Shown piece by piece: positions 35,801 through 48,938 of a DNA stretch of 64,000 bases. Position 1 is the first letter of the stretch. Every line of letters begins with the position of its first letter. This DNA comes from Welwitschia mirabilis (taxonomy: Eukaryota; Gnetophyta; Gnetopsida; Welwitschiales). The stretch spans positions 171,716,974 to 171,780,973 of the forward strand of contig JBOZIK010000001.1 in assembly GCA_051453625.1 (NCBI GenBank), written 5' to 3'. Under the pieces are notes generated by a model. It saw nothing but the letters and a program-made list of their open reading frames with translations. It searched no databases and was not told the DNA's origin. Position numbers and translations under genes: made by a program.

Positions 35801-36885
35801 TACTTTTAATAAGTTTTAATTAGTAGTAGGAGCGGGAAGCCTTCTGTAGACATTGATTCATGTCAAAATATGCCATCCTTTAAGCTTGTTGTATATTTTT
35901 AACTACCATAACTGTATAGTTCACATTATACAGATAGATGTACCTCTTTTAAATGAAAACATTTTATCCATCTTAAGATTTAGATTGTTATGCATGCCTT
36001 GCTAGTTAAGGATGTACTATGTGAAGATGGAAGGTATAATGCTAAGGTTTATTTAGATTCTATCACCAAGTTGACAAGGAGGCATGAGTGGAAAAAGAAA
36101 ATTATTAAGTCCAAGGCATGGATAGATAGCTAATATTGCATCGTACTCTCCATTAAAGAGGGTATGAGGTAATAAAAACTAGCAAATAACTTGATCCCGC
36201 ACTGATATGATTCATAATATTTTTTTGGCTTCTTTTGAAGATAAGATTCATACTTTAGAGAGGACATGATCACTACATATATTGGGAGAAAAACCTAAAA
36301 TTAATAAATCCTTTACCTAATCATCTAAAGATCTAGGTCTTTATGTTAAAATTTACCACATTTACATAAGGATTTTTTAATAAATTTACTATTTTTTCCT
36401 TGTGCATGTAATTGTTAAGGGTTAGTTCTATAATTTTTTTCACACTTTTGTGGATTGAATAAATCATTTGAAATTTTAGATGTGAAAAAATCCTTTTCAA
36501 ATTGACTATACCTCTCTATCATAACTTCTTTTTAACACTTTATTATGTTATTTTAGCTTTGATAGACTATTTTAACTTCTAGATGTGAGCATGAATCCTT
36601 GTCAAATCAAATATACCATTTTGTTATTCTATTATTGCTTTATCTTTTTGAATTTATAAGTGTTATTTATTTGAACGATATATCCATTACTTAGTTGTAG
36701 ATGTGAAAAAGATCCCTTAAAAATTAACTATATGTCAAAACTTGTCATCTCCTCTTATACTCATTCCAACTATGACAACCTCAAAGGATAAGTTTTAGAT
36801 GCTATTACCTCATTCACATTAATGTCAATAATTTAACCGTGATCAACATCAAATTTACTCTAAAAAATGATCAGAGTTGAGAAGT
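32809..36885. other. AT-rich stretch with scattered short open frames, nothing identified
   Basis: About 4 kb without a recognisable domain. A plus-strand frame of 77 codons at 33813-34046 is hydrophobic, with two possible membrane-like segments, but an overlapping minus-strand frame (33921-34118) is equally open, and neither has a motif. An acidic piece (DDHGSDLKDNDEESEER) near 34866-34916 looks like degraded coding sequence but stands alone. Confidence 0.45.
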
Positions 36886-37900
36886 ATAACATCCCACTTT
36901 TGGCATGCTAGTTATCCATGTGATTATTTGTTATGTTTATGATACTGTAAAAGTCCTATGTATGTATTAAGCTTGATACTATTTACTCTCATAAAAATGC
37001 ATAAATAGACCTATAATATGATGTTCTATGAATCATGACCTTAGTTTCATTTTTACCTTGTCTCTGATTCTTTATTTTCATATTAAAATATGTTATCAAT
37101 AAAAATGATTTATGTTAAGACTCTTTAAATGTTCAGACAAGGATTAGATACATATTAGAAGAATAGCCTTAGAAGGAAGATATGATTTCCAATGTTCTTT
37201 ATTTTCATTTATTAAGATACAATAACACAAGCCTTGGAAAAACTAAAATTTTTAATTATGGGGTTTGTAAACCATATTAAAGCTCTTTAGTATAGGAAAA
37301 TGATTAACAAATTTATATCAGTGGTTTAGCATGTTGTCCTTAAAGGCTACTAGTACCCAATTTTTTAAATACTAAGGGAATCCTCACTTGCACTTAATAA
37401 AGTGAACCTATATGTCATGATAATTTCATATAATTTTCTTTCCTTTTATAACCTTACATAAAGAAAATATTCCTCAAGGGTTTCTTAGGCTTATTTATTG
37501 TTATAAATCCTCAAGAAGTTACCTCTGCAATAGTTTAATTATGACAATAAAGTTTGTTTTGAAGAATTGTTTAATAACTATAACTCTAAATGATATAACA
37601 TGTTTATTTTGATTTAAATCTAACTCTTTAAAAGAAGGTGGAGATATGCATGAAAATGCATGCATGATACAAGCTGTCCATGATTATTATCACTTGACAG
37701 CTATATAATTATATGTAAAGGAAACCTTTGGCTTAGAAAAAGACAAAGGGAAAAACCTTGAGAAGCAACAAGAAAGTAGATTATTTGATTTTAGGATGGA
37801 AAAATCAAGTTGGGAGAATTCAAGAAGGTGGAAGATAGCTAAAGAGAGAAATAATTCTAAGAACATTGAATATGTAAGTGAATCCATGATAATTCTATTT
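36886..37900 (+). repeat. Possible solo LTR (Tekay/Del-type features)
   Basis: The segment starts TATAACATCCCACTTTTGGC, like the TGTAACATCCC opening of long Tekay-type LTRs. About 0.8 kb on it has GACAGCTATATAATTATATG, a TATA-like region near 37696-37715, then a purine-rich leader and a GTAAGT near 37875. No PBS or partner LTR was found. The minus-strand frame 37690-37887 is a shadow of the purine-rich run. Confidence 0.3.
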
Positions 37901-39105
37901 AGATATATACTTTATTTTTCTTTTTAAAGGCCGAATGGCATACTTATTTTGAAAAATTTAATAAATTTTTGTAAGTTTAAGATGGAAGTCATGTACTTAG
38001 TATTGTGAATTGTTCTATTTAGAATTGTTTTAGAAGCATTAAGCAAAGTGTTTTATACATGTATCTATCTTTATTGTACATATAGTTTAGGAATTTAAGA
38101 ATGTGTGTTTTCACATTAAGGATTTTTTCCCCTTTAATGATAATTTACAATAAATCTAGAGAAAAAAACTAACATTAGTCTTAAGCTTTATGAACTATAA
38201 TAAGTACGAGCCATTCATCTTGGGATTTTGAAAATAATTTAATCATACATTATAGTCATGAATTATTGAAAAATGTAGGAAGAAAAACATGAAATAAATA
38301 TCATTAGTGTACTAAAAATAAAGGAATTTAGGCTAACATTGACAATGCTATTTTTCTTTGGTAAGGATTCTATTATTATTAAAAATTATACTTAGAATAC
38401 TTCATAAAACTCTATATAATGGATAAAATGTGAGTCTAAAAATAGTTATTAACTTGTTGCTAATTTCTAGTTTTATTTCTATTATAGGCCAGTAAGATTA
38501 TAATTTTTATGTACATCGATTTTATCTCAAAATCATAAAATAAATGTTAAATTTAAATCAAATCAATTCACTTAGGATTATGCCTTCCCTTTAATATCCA
38601 AATTGTTAGTGTAATTTAGACTGAAAATTTATAGTGAGAAACTCCATAGAAAATGAAATAGCATAAATGCCACTATAATATTTATTTATTTCTATCCATA
38701 AGGTAGTGTTAATGATAAACAAATAAAATGTACAAAAAAGATGCTTTACACTGCTTGCATTCACCTTACAATCTATGAAGATATATGAAAATTATTGAGG
38801 AAATAGCAACAACATCATAGTAAATGCATACTACGTGTATCTTTACTTTAGAATGAATTTGCAATGGTAAGCACATCCCATTTCTTATAAAGCAATGATA
38901 AGCAAGGAAAAAAAAGAACAAATGAAATAGGCATACCATGTCATTTCATGATTTTAAATATTCATGAGAAATTTGAATGAAATCCCTACCTAAAACATCA
39001 TTTTTAGATTGCAACTATTTCAAATAGATTAATGCAATATTTTTCTCCTTACATTGCCATTTATCCTTATAAGCGTAGCATGAATGACTGCTTTCATGAA
39101 TAATA
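37901..39105. other. Stretch with nothing identified
   Basis: AT-rich sequence without coding pattern or recognised repeat. Confidence 0.5.
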
Positions 39106-39892
39106 ACTATAACATCCACTTTTTCAATAACCAAAAACCTTAAACATTATGTTCAGATATCAAAATGCAATGTCCTAAAGTTATCAATAAAACTAATTCA
39201 AGCTTACTCTGATACTAATATATAATGTCCAAAATTTTAAACCAAAAACTACAAATGTTACTTGACTTAACCATCTAAACTATAAATCTTAGCTACATAT
39301 TACTTTGATTCTATGTTATAATAAATCTTTAAACACAACATAAGCATATAACTTTTTCTTTAAGAAAGAGTAAAAAAAACACTTGTAACTCTTCTAATAA
39401 ATGGAGATAAATAGAATGTAAAAATATTCATATATCTTTGACACTTCCTTAATGCTAAAATAAATTTGAGTACAATAGTCATGTTCATGTTTATATAAAT
39501 ATTACAATTTTATTAAAATATCCAAGGTTCTTCAAATAAATACATACAATTAAATAACAAGCAAGAAAAATGATACTCAATCCATCTTACATCAGTTAGC
39601 TCTTTTTAAAGTCTTCTTTTGCATTGGCTCCTACACATGCAATCATGGTGTGAGAACTATAAACTTTATAGTTCCCAGTATGATCCATGATAAGGTTTAG
39701 GTAATGCGATTCCAAGCACAAGTAGGATTCTTAAGAAAAATCAAAATGTAACCATGACAATCCAAGAATGGAATGTCAAACAATCTAAGATGTACTGTCA
39801 AACAATTCAAAATGCATTGCAAGATGTGATCAAGATAACATTTTCAATTTATCTGATTGCACTTATCCAAAGGGGATAATTTACTTCCTTTA

Positions 39893-40487
39893 NNNNNNNN
39901 NNNNNNNNNNNNNNNNNNNNNNNNNNNNNNNNNNNNNNNNNNNNNNNNNNNNNNNNNNNNNNNNNNNNNNNNNNNNNNNNNNNNNNNNNNNNNNNNNNNN
40001 NNNNNNNNNNNNNNNNNNNNNNNNNNNNNNNNNNNNNNNNNNNNNNNNNNNNNNNNNNNNNNNNNNNNNNNNNNNNNNNNNNNNNNNNNNNNNNNNNNNN
40101 NNNNNNNNNNNNNNNNNNNNNNNNNNNNNNNNNNNNNNNNNNNNNNNNNNNNNNNNNNNNNNNNNNNNNNNNNNNNNNNNNNNNNNNNNNNNNNNNNNNN
40201 NNNNNNNNNNNNNNNNNNNNNNNNNNNNNNNNNNNNNNNNNNNNNNNNNNNNNNNNNNNNNNNNNNNNNNNNNNNNNNNNNNNNNNNNNNNNNNNNNNNN
40301 NNNNNNNNNNNNNNNNNNNNNNNNNNNNNNNNNNNNNNNNNNNNNNNNNNNNNNNNNNNNNNNNNNNNNNNNNNNNNNNNNNNNNNNNNNNNNNNNNNNN
40401 NNNNNNNNNNNNNNNNNNNNNNNNNNNNNNNNNNNNNNNNNNNNNNNNNNNNNNNNNNNNNNNNNNNNNNNNNNNNNNNNNNNNNNN
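39893..40487. other. Assembly gap (595 N) with 71-bp identical flanks
   Basis: Bases 39822-39892 and 40488-40558 are identical (AGATGTGATCAAGATAACAT...). The two contigs overlap in sequence, so the gap length is suspect and real missing sequence may be absent. Long open frames across the N run are artefacts. Confidence 0.97.
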
Positions 40488-40509
40488 AGATGTGATCAAG
40501 ATAACATTT

Positions 40510-40695
40510 TCAATTTATCTGATTGCACTTATCCAAAGGGGATAATTTACTTCCTTTAATCTTTGGAGGTAATTTACAATAATCTAGATGCATATATCTA
40601 GAGGGGACAAATTACTCCCTTTACTCTCTATATGTACTTTACTATAATTTAAATTAACACGTCTAAAGGAGATAATCTACTTTCTTTACTTTCCA
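40510..40695. repeat. Three tandem sub-repeats of about 62 bp in LTR-like copy 2
   Basis: Units share a pattern of CTAGAGGGGAnAAnTTACT, CCCTTTACTCTCTAnAGGTA and AnTTTACnATAAT. The same three-unit series occurs in copy 3 at 48347-48530. The function is unknown; sub-repeats of this kind are common in plant LTRs. Confidence 0.75.
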
Positions 40696-41397
40696 TAGAA
40701 AATTTTCAGAAATTTGGACTATATCAATTATAAGTTAATAAAAATTCATAAAGCTTAAGTCAATATGGATAAGAATTGATATGAAAGAATCCTAATAAAA
40801 TTATGACATAGGGTGTATGATTTATGAATAAAACTTACAAGCTTCAATCAATATATGAGATTCCAAATAAAAATTTTAAGAATGTAAGCATTAAAAAATA
40901 GAAAGGAGAAGAAAATAAGTAAGCCAAGAACCATACAAGAAATAGTAAGGACCATATAAGAAATATACTTAACCAAAAACCATACCTAAATTAATATGAA
41001 GATTTGAAAACTTCTAGAGATTCTAAAGGTCTAAGAACTTCCAAGATCTAAGTAGAAGTTTTCAAGATTTAATAGAAAAAGCTTTCTAAAGATATGAAAT
41101 AACTGTAAGAGAAGGTTCTATTTATAGTGGAGAATGGGATGTGTAAAGACATAATAATATGAAGAGACACCAACATAAAAGAGGGTGGTAAAGGTGTTAG
41201 ATGTGGTGGAAGTGATGAAGGTGGTGAAAGTGGTGGGGATTCTATTACCTTGCCAGATCACTGGGTGCATAATATGTCATTAGAATAAATAATAATGCAT
41301 TTATTAAAATAAGGAATAAGAATAAGTCACCTCATAAATATATGTTTCATGTTTAAATAAAGAAAAAGTACAATAATTAAACAAGGAAAATAATGCA

Positions 41398-41497
41398 NNN
41401 NNNNNNNNNNNNNNNNNNNNNNNNNNNNNNNNNNNNNNNNNNNNNNNNNNNNNNNNNNNNNNNNNNNNNNNNNNNNNNNNNNNNNNNNNNNNNNNNN
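41398..41497. other. Assembly gap (100 N) with near-identical flanks
   Basis: The last 60 or so bases before the gap (TGTTTAAATAAAGAAAAAGT... AATAATGCA) recur directly after it, with a few differences at the start. It is a probable contig overlap or false duplication inside the LTR-like repeat. Confidence 0.95.
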
Positions 41498-41878
41498 TAC
41501 CTAATAAATATAATTTCCATGTTTAAATAAAGAAAAAGTACAATAATTAAACAAGGAAAATAATGCAACCACTACCTTATCCACTTATATGACCACTATT
41601 TTAACCACTACTTTAGCCACTATCATAGCTAGAATAGTCACTAATTTAATCATTAAAGATAATAATTGAATTACCAAAGATTTGCAACAAGAATAACATT
41701 ATGGCTATTACAAAAGAACTTAAATTAATAATTGTAGCACAAGTTTTTCACAATATGATTATATCTCAATGCTAAGAAAAATAAATACAATAATTAAATT
41801 ACCTTAAGGATCCTATAACAATAAAGTTATTTTAATTAAATTTTTAAGCTTTATCTTTGGACCTTAAGAGTCTAGACA

Positions 41879-44800
41879 TGAGATTACTTAACCCCTTATG
41901 AGGTTTTATCCTCAAAACTTAAGCTATAATACATCTATTTTATATTCTTAAGTGGATTCTCTTTCTATCTCTCCTAATCATTATACTTATAAATTTTAGT
42001 TTATCTTCCTAACACCATATAAATTATTGAATAACTTGAAATATCTATAGGCTTGCTAATCAAAGATATTTATTGTCATGATAACACTAATCATCTCTTG
42101 TGTCTAGAATGATCAAGCCTCTAGAAATTATTATCTTCCTCTATCCTTCACTTTGACTTCATGGCATATGCTCTAAAAGTTGTATTTTATATGTACATCA
42201 ATGCTCAAAATTTACAAAAGCTCTTTTTTATACATGAACTTTCAACCTTCTCCATTTCCAAAGGTTATAATTATCAATTGATTAGGGAAAATGTTATGAA
42301 CTAGCATATCTTTTATAAGAGGCTGGATAAAGGCCACATAATTGGTTTTTTAAAAATTATTAAGAATATAGTTGGATATACTTATAGATGATTGAAAACC
42401 ATTCAATTTCATAAGTCAAATTATCTTAATGACCTTATTGCTTTAACTAAAATCCAAATAAGCTTGGACTACACAATCCAAAACTATAAAATCAATCTTG
42501 CAACATAATAATCCCTTACCCCAATTTGTGACACTCACCTCTAAAGATGTTATGTAGAAATTCCTCAAGCCTGAGCCCCTAAATTACAAGTATCTTACAC
42601 TTTATACTTCTTTTTTATGTTCTTCTTTTAATTCTTCTCTGCCACTTCTACTTATATAATCTAGTTGAATTTCCACTTTCAAGATTAATATGTATTATAT
42701 AGTAGCCTAAATCCTAATAAGTCAAGGATAAAATATATGAAATAAGGCCAAATTTATACAAGCATATATCAAATAAATATATCAAAGATTTCAGATTAAT
42801 TAAAAGAGATGAAGCTGTAGCCCAATAAAGTTGAATACTATATGCATATTCCATCAAAATAAGACTACAAGTTTTAACCATATAATACAATGATTAACTA
42901 GTTAAAGACGTAGTGTGAAACTAAGGATTGTAATATGTAATCAAAGGTAATTAAGAAATAGGGCTCCATTAATATAAACAACTAGTTGAAGAATATGAAA
43001 ATTTCCTAATACAAAGGGTTATCTAAAGATTTACTGATAATAGCACATAGGCTACTAAGATAAGATAGAAATGTGACTCTTTCATTTTTCATGTAATAGG
43101 GTAACTTATTAAAAAGATTTATGCTAGTATATGAATCACTTTTTATCTATATACTACTTAATCTCATCCTTATGAATTACATTTATCATTCTCTTAATGC
43201 ATCATTTCATCTTTCCACTTCATGCATGACTTTTACTTCCATGGATAGTTAAGCTAAACACCAATGATGATGGCTAAGTCTTATGTGTATACAATAATAT
43301 CAAGGTAGTTATAAAATAAAAATAATAAATAGCAATTGCAAGAGGACTACAAAGGGATTTCAAATTGATGTGCATTATCAAGGTTTTCACAAAAACAAAA
43401 GGAAAAGAAATGAAATGAAGTGATGAGATTGTTAAGTTATGAAACCGAAAACTAGAAATGAATGAATTTCAACTATGGATTTTGAGGCTTTTTTCAAAAA
43501 TGCACATTTCAAGTAGAAGAAATTGAATTAATATAAAGTGTAGGAGACAATTTCCAAAGGTGACTTTTTAAAAGAGGATAATTAAAAGTAATGTATGTTA
43601 ATATGAAATCATAATATATAAGCATCTTACATTTTAAAATACATTCAAAAATTAATATTTATTTTTTCTACTAAATGACATTCAAAGATGAAAAAGACAT
43701 GTGAATGATGTCAAATTCTATCATAACAAAAAAAATCCAAACAAAGCACACTTGTTCCTTATTTTAACTCTTTACCAAATTAATGCAATGGCAAAATCAC
43801 CATGTATAGCTAAAAATTAACATCAATGCACTACAAAGTTAGTTCAAATTGTAGATGTTATAGATAACTAATTTCTACTCTCTCTTAAATGAAGAAATCA
43901 TGAGTGTGCTAAAATTATTGACTGAGAAGCCAAAGGTATATGCAATAGGTGCTTTAGACTACATCACTTCTAGTCTAGTAAACCTCCTCCTCAGTAAAGA
44001 ATATTCCATTCATACTAGTGTATGTAATCTAGATCTAAATTTTTCAAGTCATTTTTTACTTTTAGTTTAAATATTCATTTAAAGAAATGTGTAGAGATTC
44101 TTTCACAAATGAATTAAGATATAATGTAAATTTTTGCTAGAACAGTAGAGAATACATTAAAGATGTAAGATCTATGGACAGATGAAGAACTTAAACTTTT
44201 TTGAAAACAACTATAACATGAATTCCTATATGAGTTCATTGATTATTTCTATATCATCCATGAATGAATTCATTTCTAATTTTAAAACCTATTTTCCAAT
44301 TAATCCAAAGGCAAGCAAACAAACTAAAGAGTGCAATAAAATATACAAGCACAAGATGACACTGATGATAATATAAATCCCAAAGAGGAATAAATGAAGG
44401 AAATAAGAAGGTAAAGAAATGGAGGTATAATCTTTTAGGAATAGCATACTTTATTCACTTGCATAGTTCTTATGATTCATCGATTCACATTTTATAGAAT
44501 CTCTATGGTCTACATGATGGATGTTCTATTTCACATGAGTTAATAATAGCAAAAGATGGAGGAAGGGGAGGAGAGTTATAAAGGAAAAAATAATGGTTAA
44601 CATTGGTAGTAGAACTTAAAAGGAAGTCCAAAATAATGTGATATTTTAAGGTTTTTATAGAAATGAAAATGGAGAAAGAAGCATGTTTTACTTGTACACT
44701 TTTTTTATATTATTTAAGAAGTGATATTGTTAAATGAATTTTGTTAATATTTGCAGGGCGTTCATTTACAAAATAACTCTTAGAAATTTCCCACTACCTT

Positions 44801-47185
44801 CAAGCATTTTTAAATTTGCCATGATAGAAGCACCAACATTGTTGATGATAACACTTTCAAATCAAGAAATACATAGTAATCAAACAGATCAGACTATCAT
44901 AGATCTTCTCAAATTCAATTAGTTAACTTTCACAAAAGGTTAGAACTTAAAATGTGTAGGGGATATGGATACATAAGCCATGTTTAAAGATTTATAGCCT
45001 TCAAAAATCTTAACATAACTTTCATCTTTAACTATGTTTCTTCCACTTTTTCTTATAAATTTGGAGGATTCAATTTGATTTCATCAAGAAAGAGAATAAG
45101 CAAAAGAAGAAGAAAAAGATAATAAATAAAATAAAAAGTGATCTTACCAACATTTTCTTATGGATCAATTGTTTTAATGAATTTTCTATGCATAAAAATG
45201 TTGAATGTAGTAAGAAGGATTATTTAAATGAAAATGAAAGGATAAAGATAACATTTAAGTATGAAGCTGATAACAAAAATGATAATGGAGTACCACTTGA
45301 TTATGAATGCATGGATTTTTCACCTCTCCTTTCTAGTTATTACTTCCCTGCATGTAATAGTAATGTAATGTTTATGTTGTAATGGTGTTAAGTCAGTAAT
45401 AAGTGACACACCCACATGAAGATAGAATCAAAGGGCACTTAACTTAAATAACATATGTATTATGCTTCAATAGCTTAAATGAAGTGGCCATTACTGCTAG
45501 TGTATTCTCATGATTGCTGTATGAAATAATAGATTCCCTATAAGATATTTCTCAATCTTAATAAAAACATAATAATATTTGAAGTATTCAGAGATTTGAA
45601 CAAGTTGAAAATCCATTACATAAGTGATATGAAGGTAAAGAAGTTTCTTTAGATATCACAAGAACATCCAGAACTATTTTAAGGAAGAACATCATTAACA
45701 TATATAAGAGATGGATTCCCAAACATGGCATCATCATTTTCTTAAGATAACTAGTCTTACATGAAAAAAGTTAGATGAAACTATGGTTGACGAGAGTTTA
45801 GTTTAATTTCTAAAGGATATAATTGGATTACCAAAATTGCTAAAGATGTAAATCTAAAACAACTTGAGCAAGTAAATTTTAGGATTAATCAATGTAAATG
45901 TAGTTCATATGCTGACATGAGAAATACATAAATTTCCAAAATTGACCTATCTAGATTATCTAGCTAATAAAGCAATTTTTGTAGATTCTAAGTTGCAAGT
46001 TCAACATAGGCATTATCCATCGAAGTGTCTATAGATATGATGACTAAAGCATAAAGTCTATAATAAAAATAATAAAGATAATTTAAAGATTCTATTTTCC
46101 ATTTATCATGGCATAGCAAACTACAAAATCACTGTGGATCCCAACCATAGAATCTATCATTATGTAGAGAGAATATCTCACATGTTTTCAAAGGGCTATG
46201 TGATATGATGTAAAATGTAGTAAAAACACAATGAAAATATGAAAATAGAAAATCAATGATGGTGGAAGTGCAAAAACATAGAAGTAACTAAAAAAGTGAT
46301 GGGAAGCTCAGTTGTATGTGATAAAGAGTAGTATGTAGGACCCAAACATAGAAAATAAAGAATAGCAAGATGAGAGTTTGGTTGTAGGATGTGTTTCAAG
46401 ATCATTGAAAGAAAATATTATAACTAAAGGAAACAGAGGTTTCAAAAGGTTCATGCTAAAGGACAATATGGATAGAGATCATCCTTTTAAATTTAGAATG
46501 TTTTAGATGTTGTGACTAATGCAAATACCATGTATGATGAGAAACAAGTGAATTGATAATATTTCTACTATGAAATCATAATCTACACAATATAAATAGT
46601 TAAATACATCAATCTATCACTTTTATTTATAAATGTATTCCTCATCTTATGCTAGAGAACAAATACAATGAAACTTTAAAAGAAAGATGTTACACTATTT
46701 AAAACATTGGTTCTCTAAGAAAATCAAAGACTCCACGGGAATGATAACATTAGTAGGCTTCTAGACTTAAATGATTATGGAATTTCCCTTTGAAAATGTT
46801 AATAAAATACCTTATTATTTCTTTTGATCCTAAATAATATCATCTGATCCATTAACATATGCAAACTTTCACTCCATAGGTCTATTTGGAAAAGCATTAG
46901 TATGAGAAATTTGGACCCTTGATCATCCTTTTCCAATTTCAATGTTAAGTTACTCGATAATATCCTGGACACCCATAGTCCTTTATGAAATATTTTCTTT
47001 GATTGTTGTGATTTTAGCCCATATAGTTATACTTTCTTAAAATTGACTCGAATTTCTTCAACATCATAGCTGAAAAACATTATCAAAGAAGTTTATAAGA
47101 GTATCAGTTTATTAAATATTTGTAATGGACTCTGAGACAAGCTAATTTGTTGTTGAGAAGGCTATACCTCTCATGCATTATTGTT
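41879..47185. other. 5.3-kb AT-rich stretch with nothing identified
   Basis: No element boundary or protein domain was recognised on either strand. Short plus-strand frames at 44182-44376, 44734-44922 and 45188-45382 lie near one another; the last is acidic and Asn-rich (YECMDFSPLLSSYYFPA). They share no motif with known families I can recognise and are probably incidental. Confidence 0.45.
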
Positions 47186-47240
47186 AATTATTTATTATTA
47201 TTATTATCATTATCATCATCATCATTATCATCCTTCTTCT
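47186..47240. repeat. Imperfect ATT/ATC trinucleotide repeat
   Basis: The run reads TTATTATTATTATTATCATT followed by ATC units, then CCTTCTTC. It is a simple-sequence repeat. Confidence 0.85.
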
Positions 47241-48346
47241 TTTTATCTCATGTACTTACTTTATGGAACTTCATCTCCTAGTAGTTTAAATAATATAATC
47301 TAATTCTTAAAACTTGAAGAATAAAATTATACAAAATAAATTTTATAAGGCATGTTAGAGATCTACTATTATTTCCTCACAAAGTATATAAGAAACTCCT
47401 TTTTCTAAACTATTAAATGTCTTACAATTTTGAAATATTTACTTTTAATTATTTACTCAACATGACATGATAAGAACTATGGGTTTCTTGAATAACTTAT
47501 ACTAACTTAATAGCAATTATGCTAAGTGAAATTGCAACCTAAGCTCTCATAATAGTGACTATGCCTAGTGAAATATCAACCTAGGCTCTGATACCAAAAT
47601 CTAATAACCATTCTTTTGATAATTAAAAACTTTAAACATTATGCTCTAATACCAAAATGTAATGTCCTAAAATCCACAATAGAAAACTTCAAGTTTACTT
47701 TGATACCAAAATATAACATCCTAAATCTTAACCAAAAAACTACAAATGTTACTTGATTTAACCATCTAAGCTAGCAAGATACTTAAGAATTGTTTTACTA
47801 TAAATAATCTTAACTACATGTTACTTTCTATGATATAATAAATCTATGAAACATAACATAAACATATAAATTTTGTTTTAAGGCAGAGTAAATAAACACA
47901 TGCAATTATTCTAATAAAGACAGATAAATACATTACAAAAATATTCATATATCTGTAATATTAAAATAAATTTGATTATAATAACCATTTTTATGTAAAT
48001 ATCACAATTTTATTAGACACCCAAGGTCCTTCAAATAAGTACATGCATCTAAATAAGAAGCAAGAAAAATGGCACCTAATTCATCTTACATCAGCTAGCT
48101 CTTTCTAAAGTATTCTTTCATAGCAGATCTTGTAGATGCAAGCATTACATCAGAACTATAACCTTAATATTTTCTAATATGATCCATTGTAAGGTTTAGG
48201 TAAGAGGATTCTAAGCACAATAAAGGACTCTCAAAAAAATTGAAATGTGACTATGACAATTCAAGAATGCAGTGTCAAACAATCTAAGATATACTATTAA
48301 ATAATCCAAAGTGCATTTCAAGATGTAACCAAGACAACATTTTTAA

Positions 48347-48530
48347 TTTATTTGGTTGAATTCATCTAGAGGGGACAATTTTATTCCCTTTACTCTCTAG
48401 AGGTAATTTACAGTAATTCAAATGGATATATCTAGAGGGATCAAATTACTCTCTTTACTCTCTAGAGGTAATTTACTATAATCCAAATCAACACATCTAG
48501 AGGGGATAATCTACTTCCTTTACTCTTTAG
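48347..48530. repeat. Three tandem sub-repeats of about 62 bp in LTR-like copy 3
   Basis: Unit starts are near 48358 (CATCTAGAGGGGACAATT), 48429 (TATCTAGAGGGATCAAAT) and 48496 (CATCTAGAGGGGATAATC), each followed by a TCTCTAGAGGTAATTTAC-like segment. Confidence 0.8.
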
Positions 48531-48930
48531 AAAATTTTTTTAGCAATATAAACTATATCAATTATAGGTCAATGAAAGGTTACAAAGGTTAAGTTAATAT
48601 GGGTAAGGGTTAAGATGAAAGAATCCTAAGAAAATTATGATGCATGATGTATGATTTATGAATAGAACTTATAAGCTTCAATCAATATGTGAGATACTAA
48701 ACAAAACTTTTAAGAATATAAGAATTACAAAATGGAAAGAAAAAATAAGAAAATAGGTAAGCTAAGAACCCTATAATAAATAGATTAAATCAAAAACCAT
48801 ACTTGAAATTAAAATGAATATTTGAAAGCTTTTAGAGATTCCAAAGCTCTAAGGAATTCAAAGCTTCAAATTGAAGTTTCTAAGATTTGATAGCAAAGGC
48901 TTTCTTAAAATATGAAATGAGATAAGATCC

Positions 48931-48938
48931 TATTTATA
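48931..48938 (-). promoter_or_regulatory. TATA box of LTR-like copy 3
   Basis: The minus strand reads TATAAATAGGATC, as in copy 1. Conservation in all three copies suggests a leftward LTR promoter, now probably inactive. Confidence 0.5.

Larger units (their letters stand above)
39108..41878 (-). repeat. Long-LTR-like repeat, copy 2, with reversed PBS-like start
   Basis: The left end carries CTCTGATACTAA at 39208-39219 (minus: TTAGTATCAGAG, one mismatch to the initiator-Met PBS TTGGTATCAGAG), then sequence shared with copy 3 for about 2 kb. Shared blocks are AACTACAAATGTTACTTGA, CAAGGTnCTTCAAATAA, CCATGATAAGGTTTAGGTAA, three 62-bp sub-repeats, a minus-strand TATA box at 41119-41126, a GGTGGTGAAAGTGGTGGGGA run near 41220, and the terminal GAGTCTAGACA at 41868-41878. 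On the minus strand that end reads TGTCTAGACTC, an LTR-like TG start. Two gaps interrupt it. Confidence 0.7.

Noticed and set aside
39849-40499. Long open frames on both strands over 39.8-40.5 kb
   Set aside because: They consist almost entirely of N and exist only because the gap contains no stop codons. The same applies to frames at 2739-2927, 5338-5529, 12593-12826, 41377-41568 and 56108-56318.
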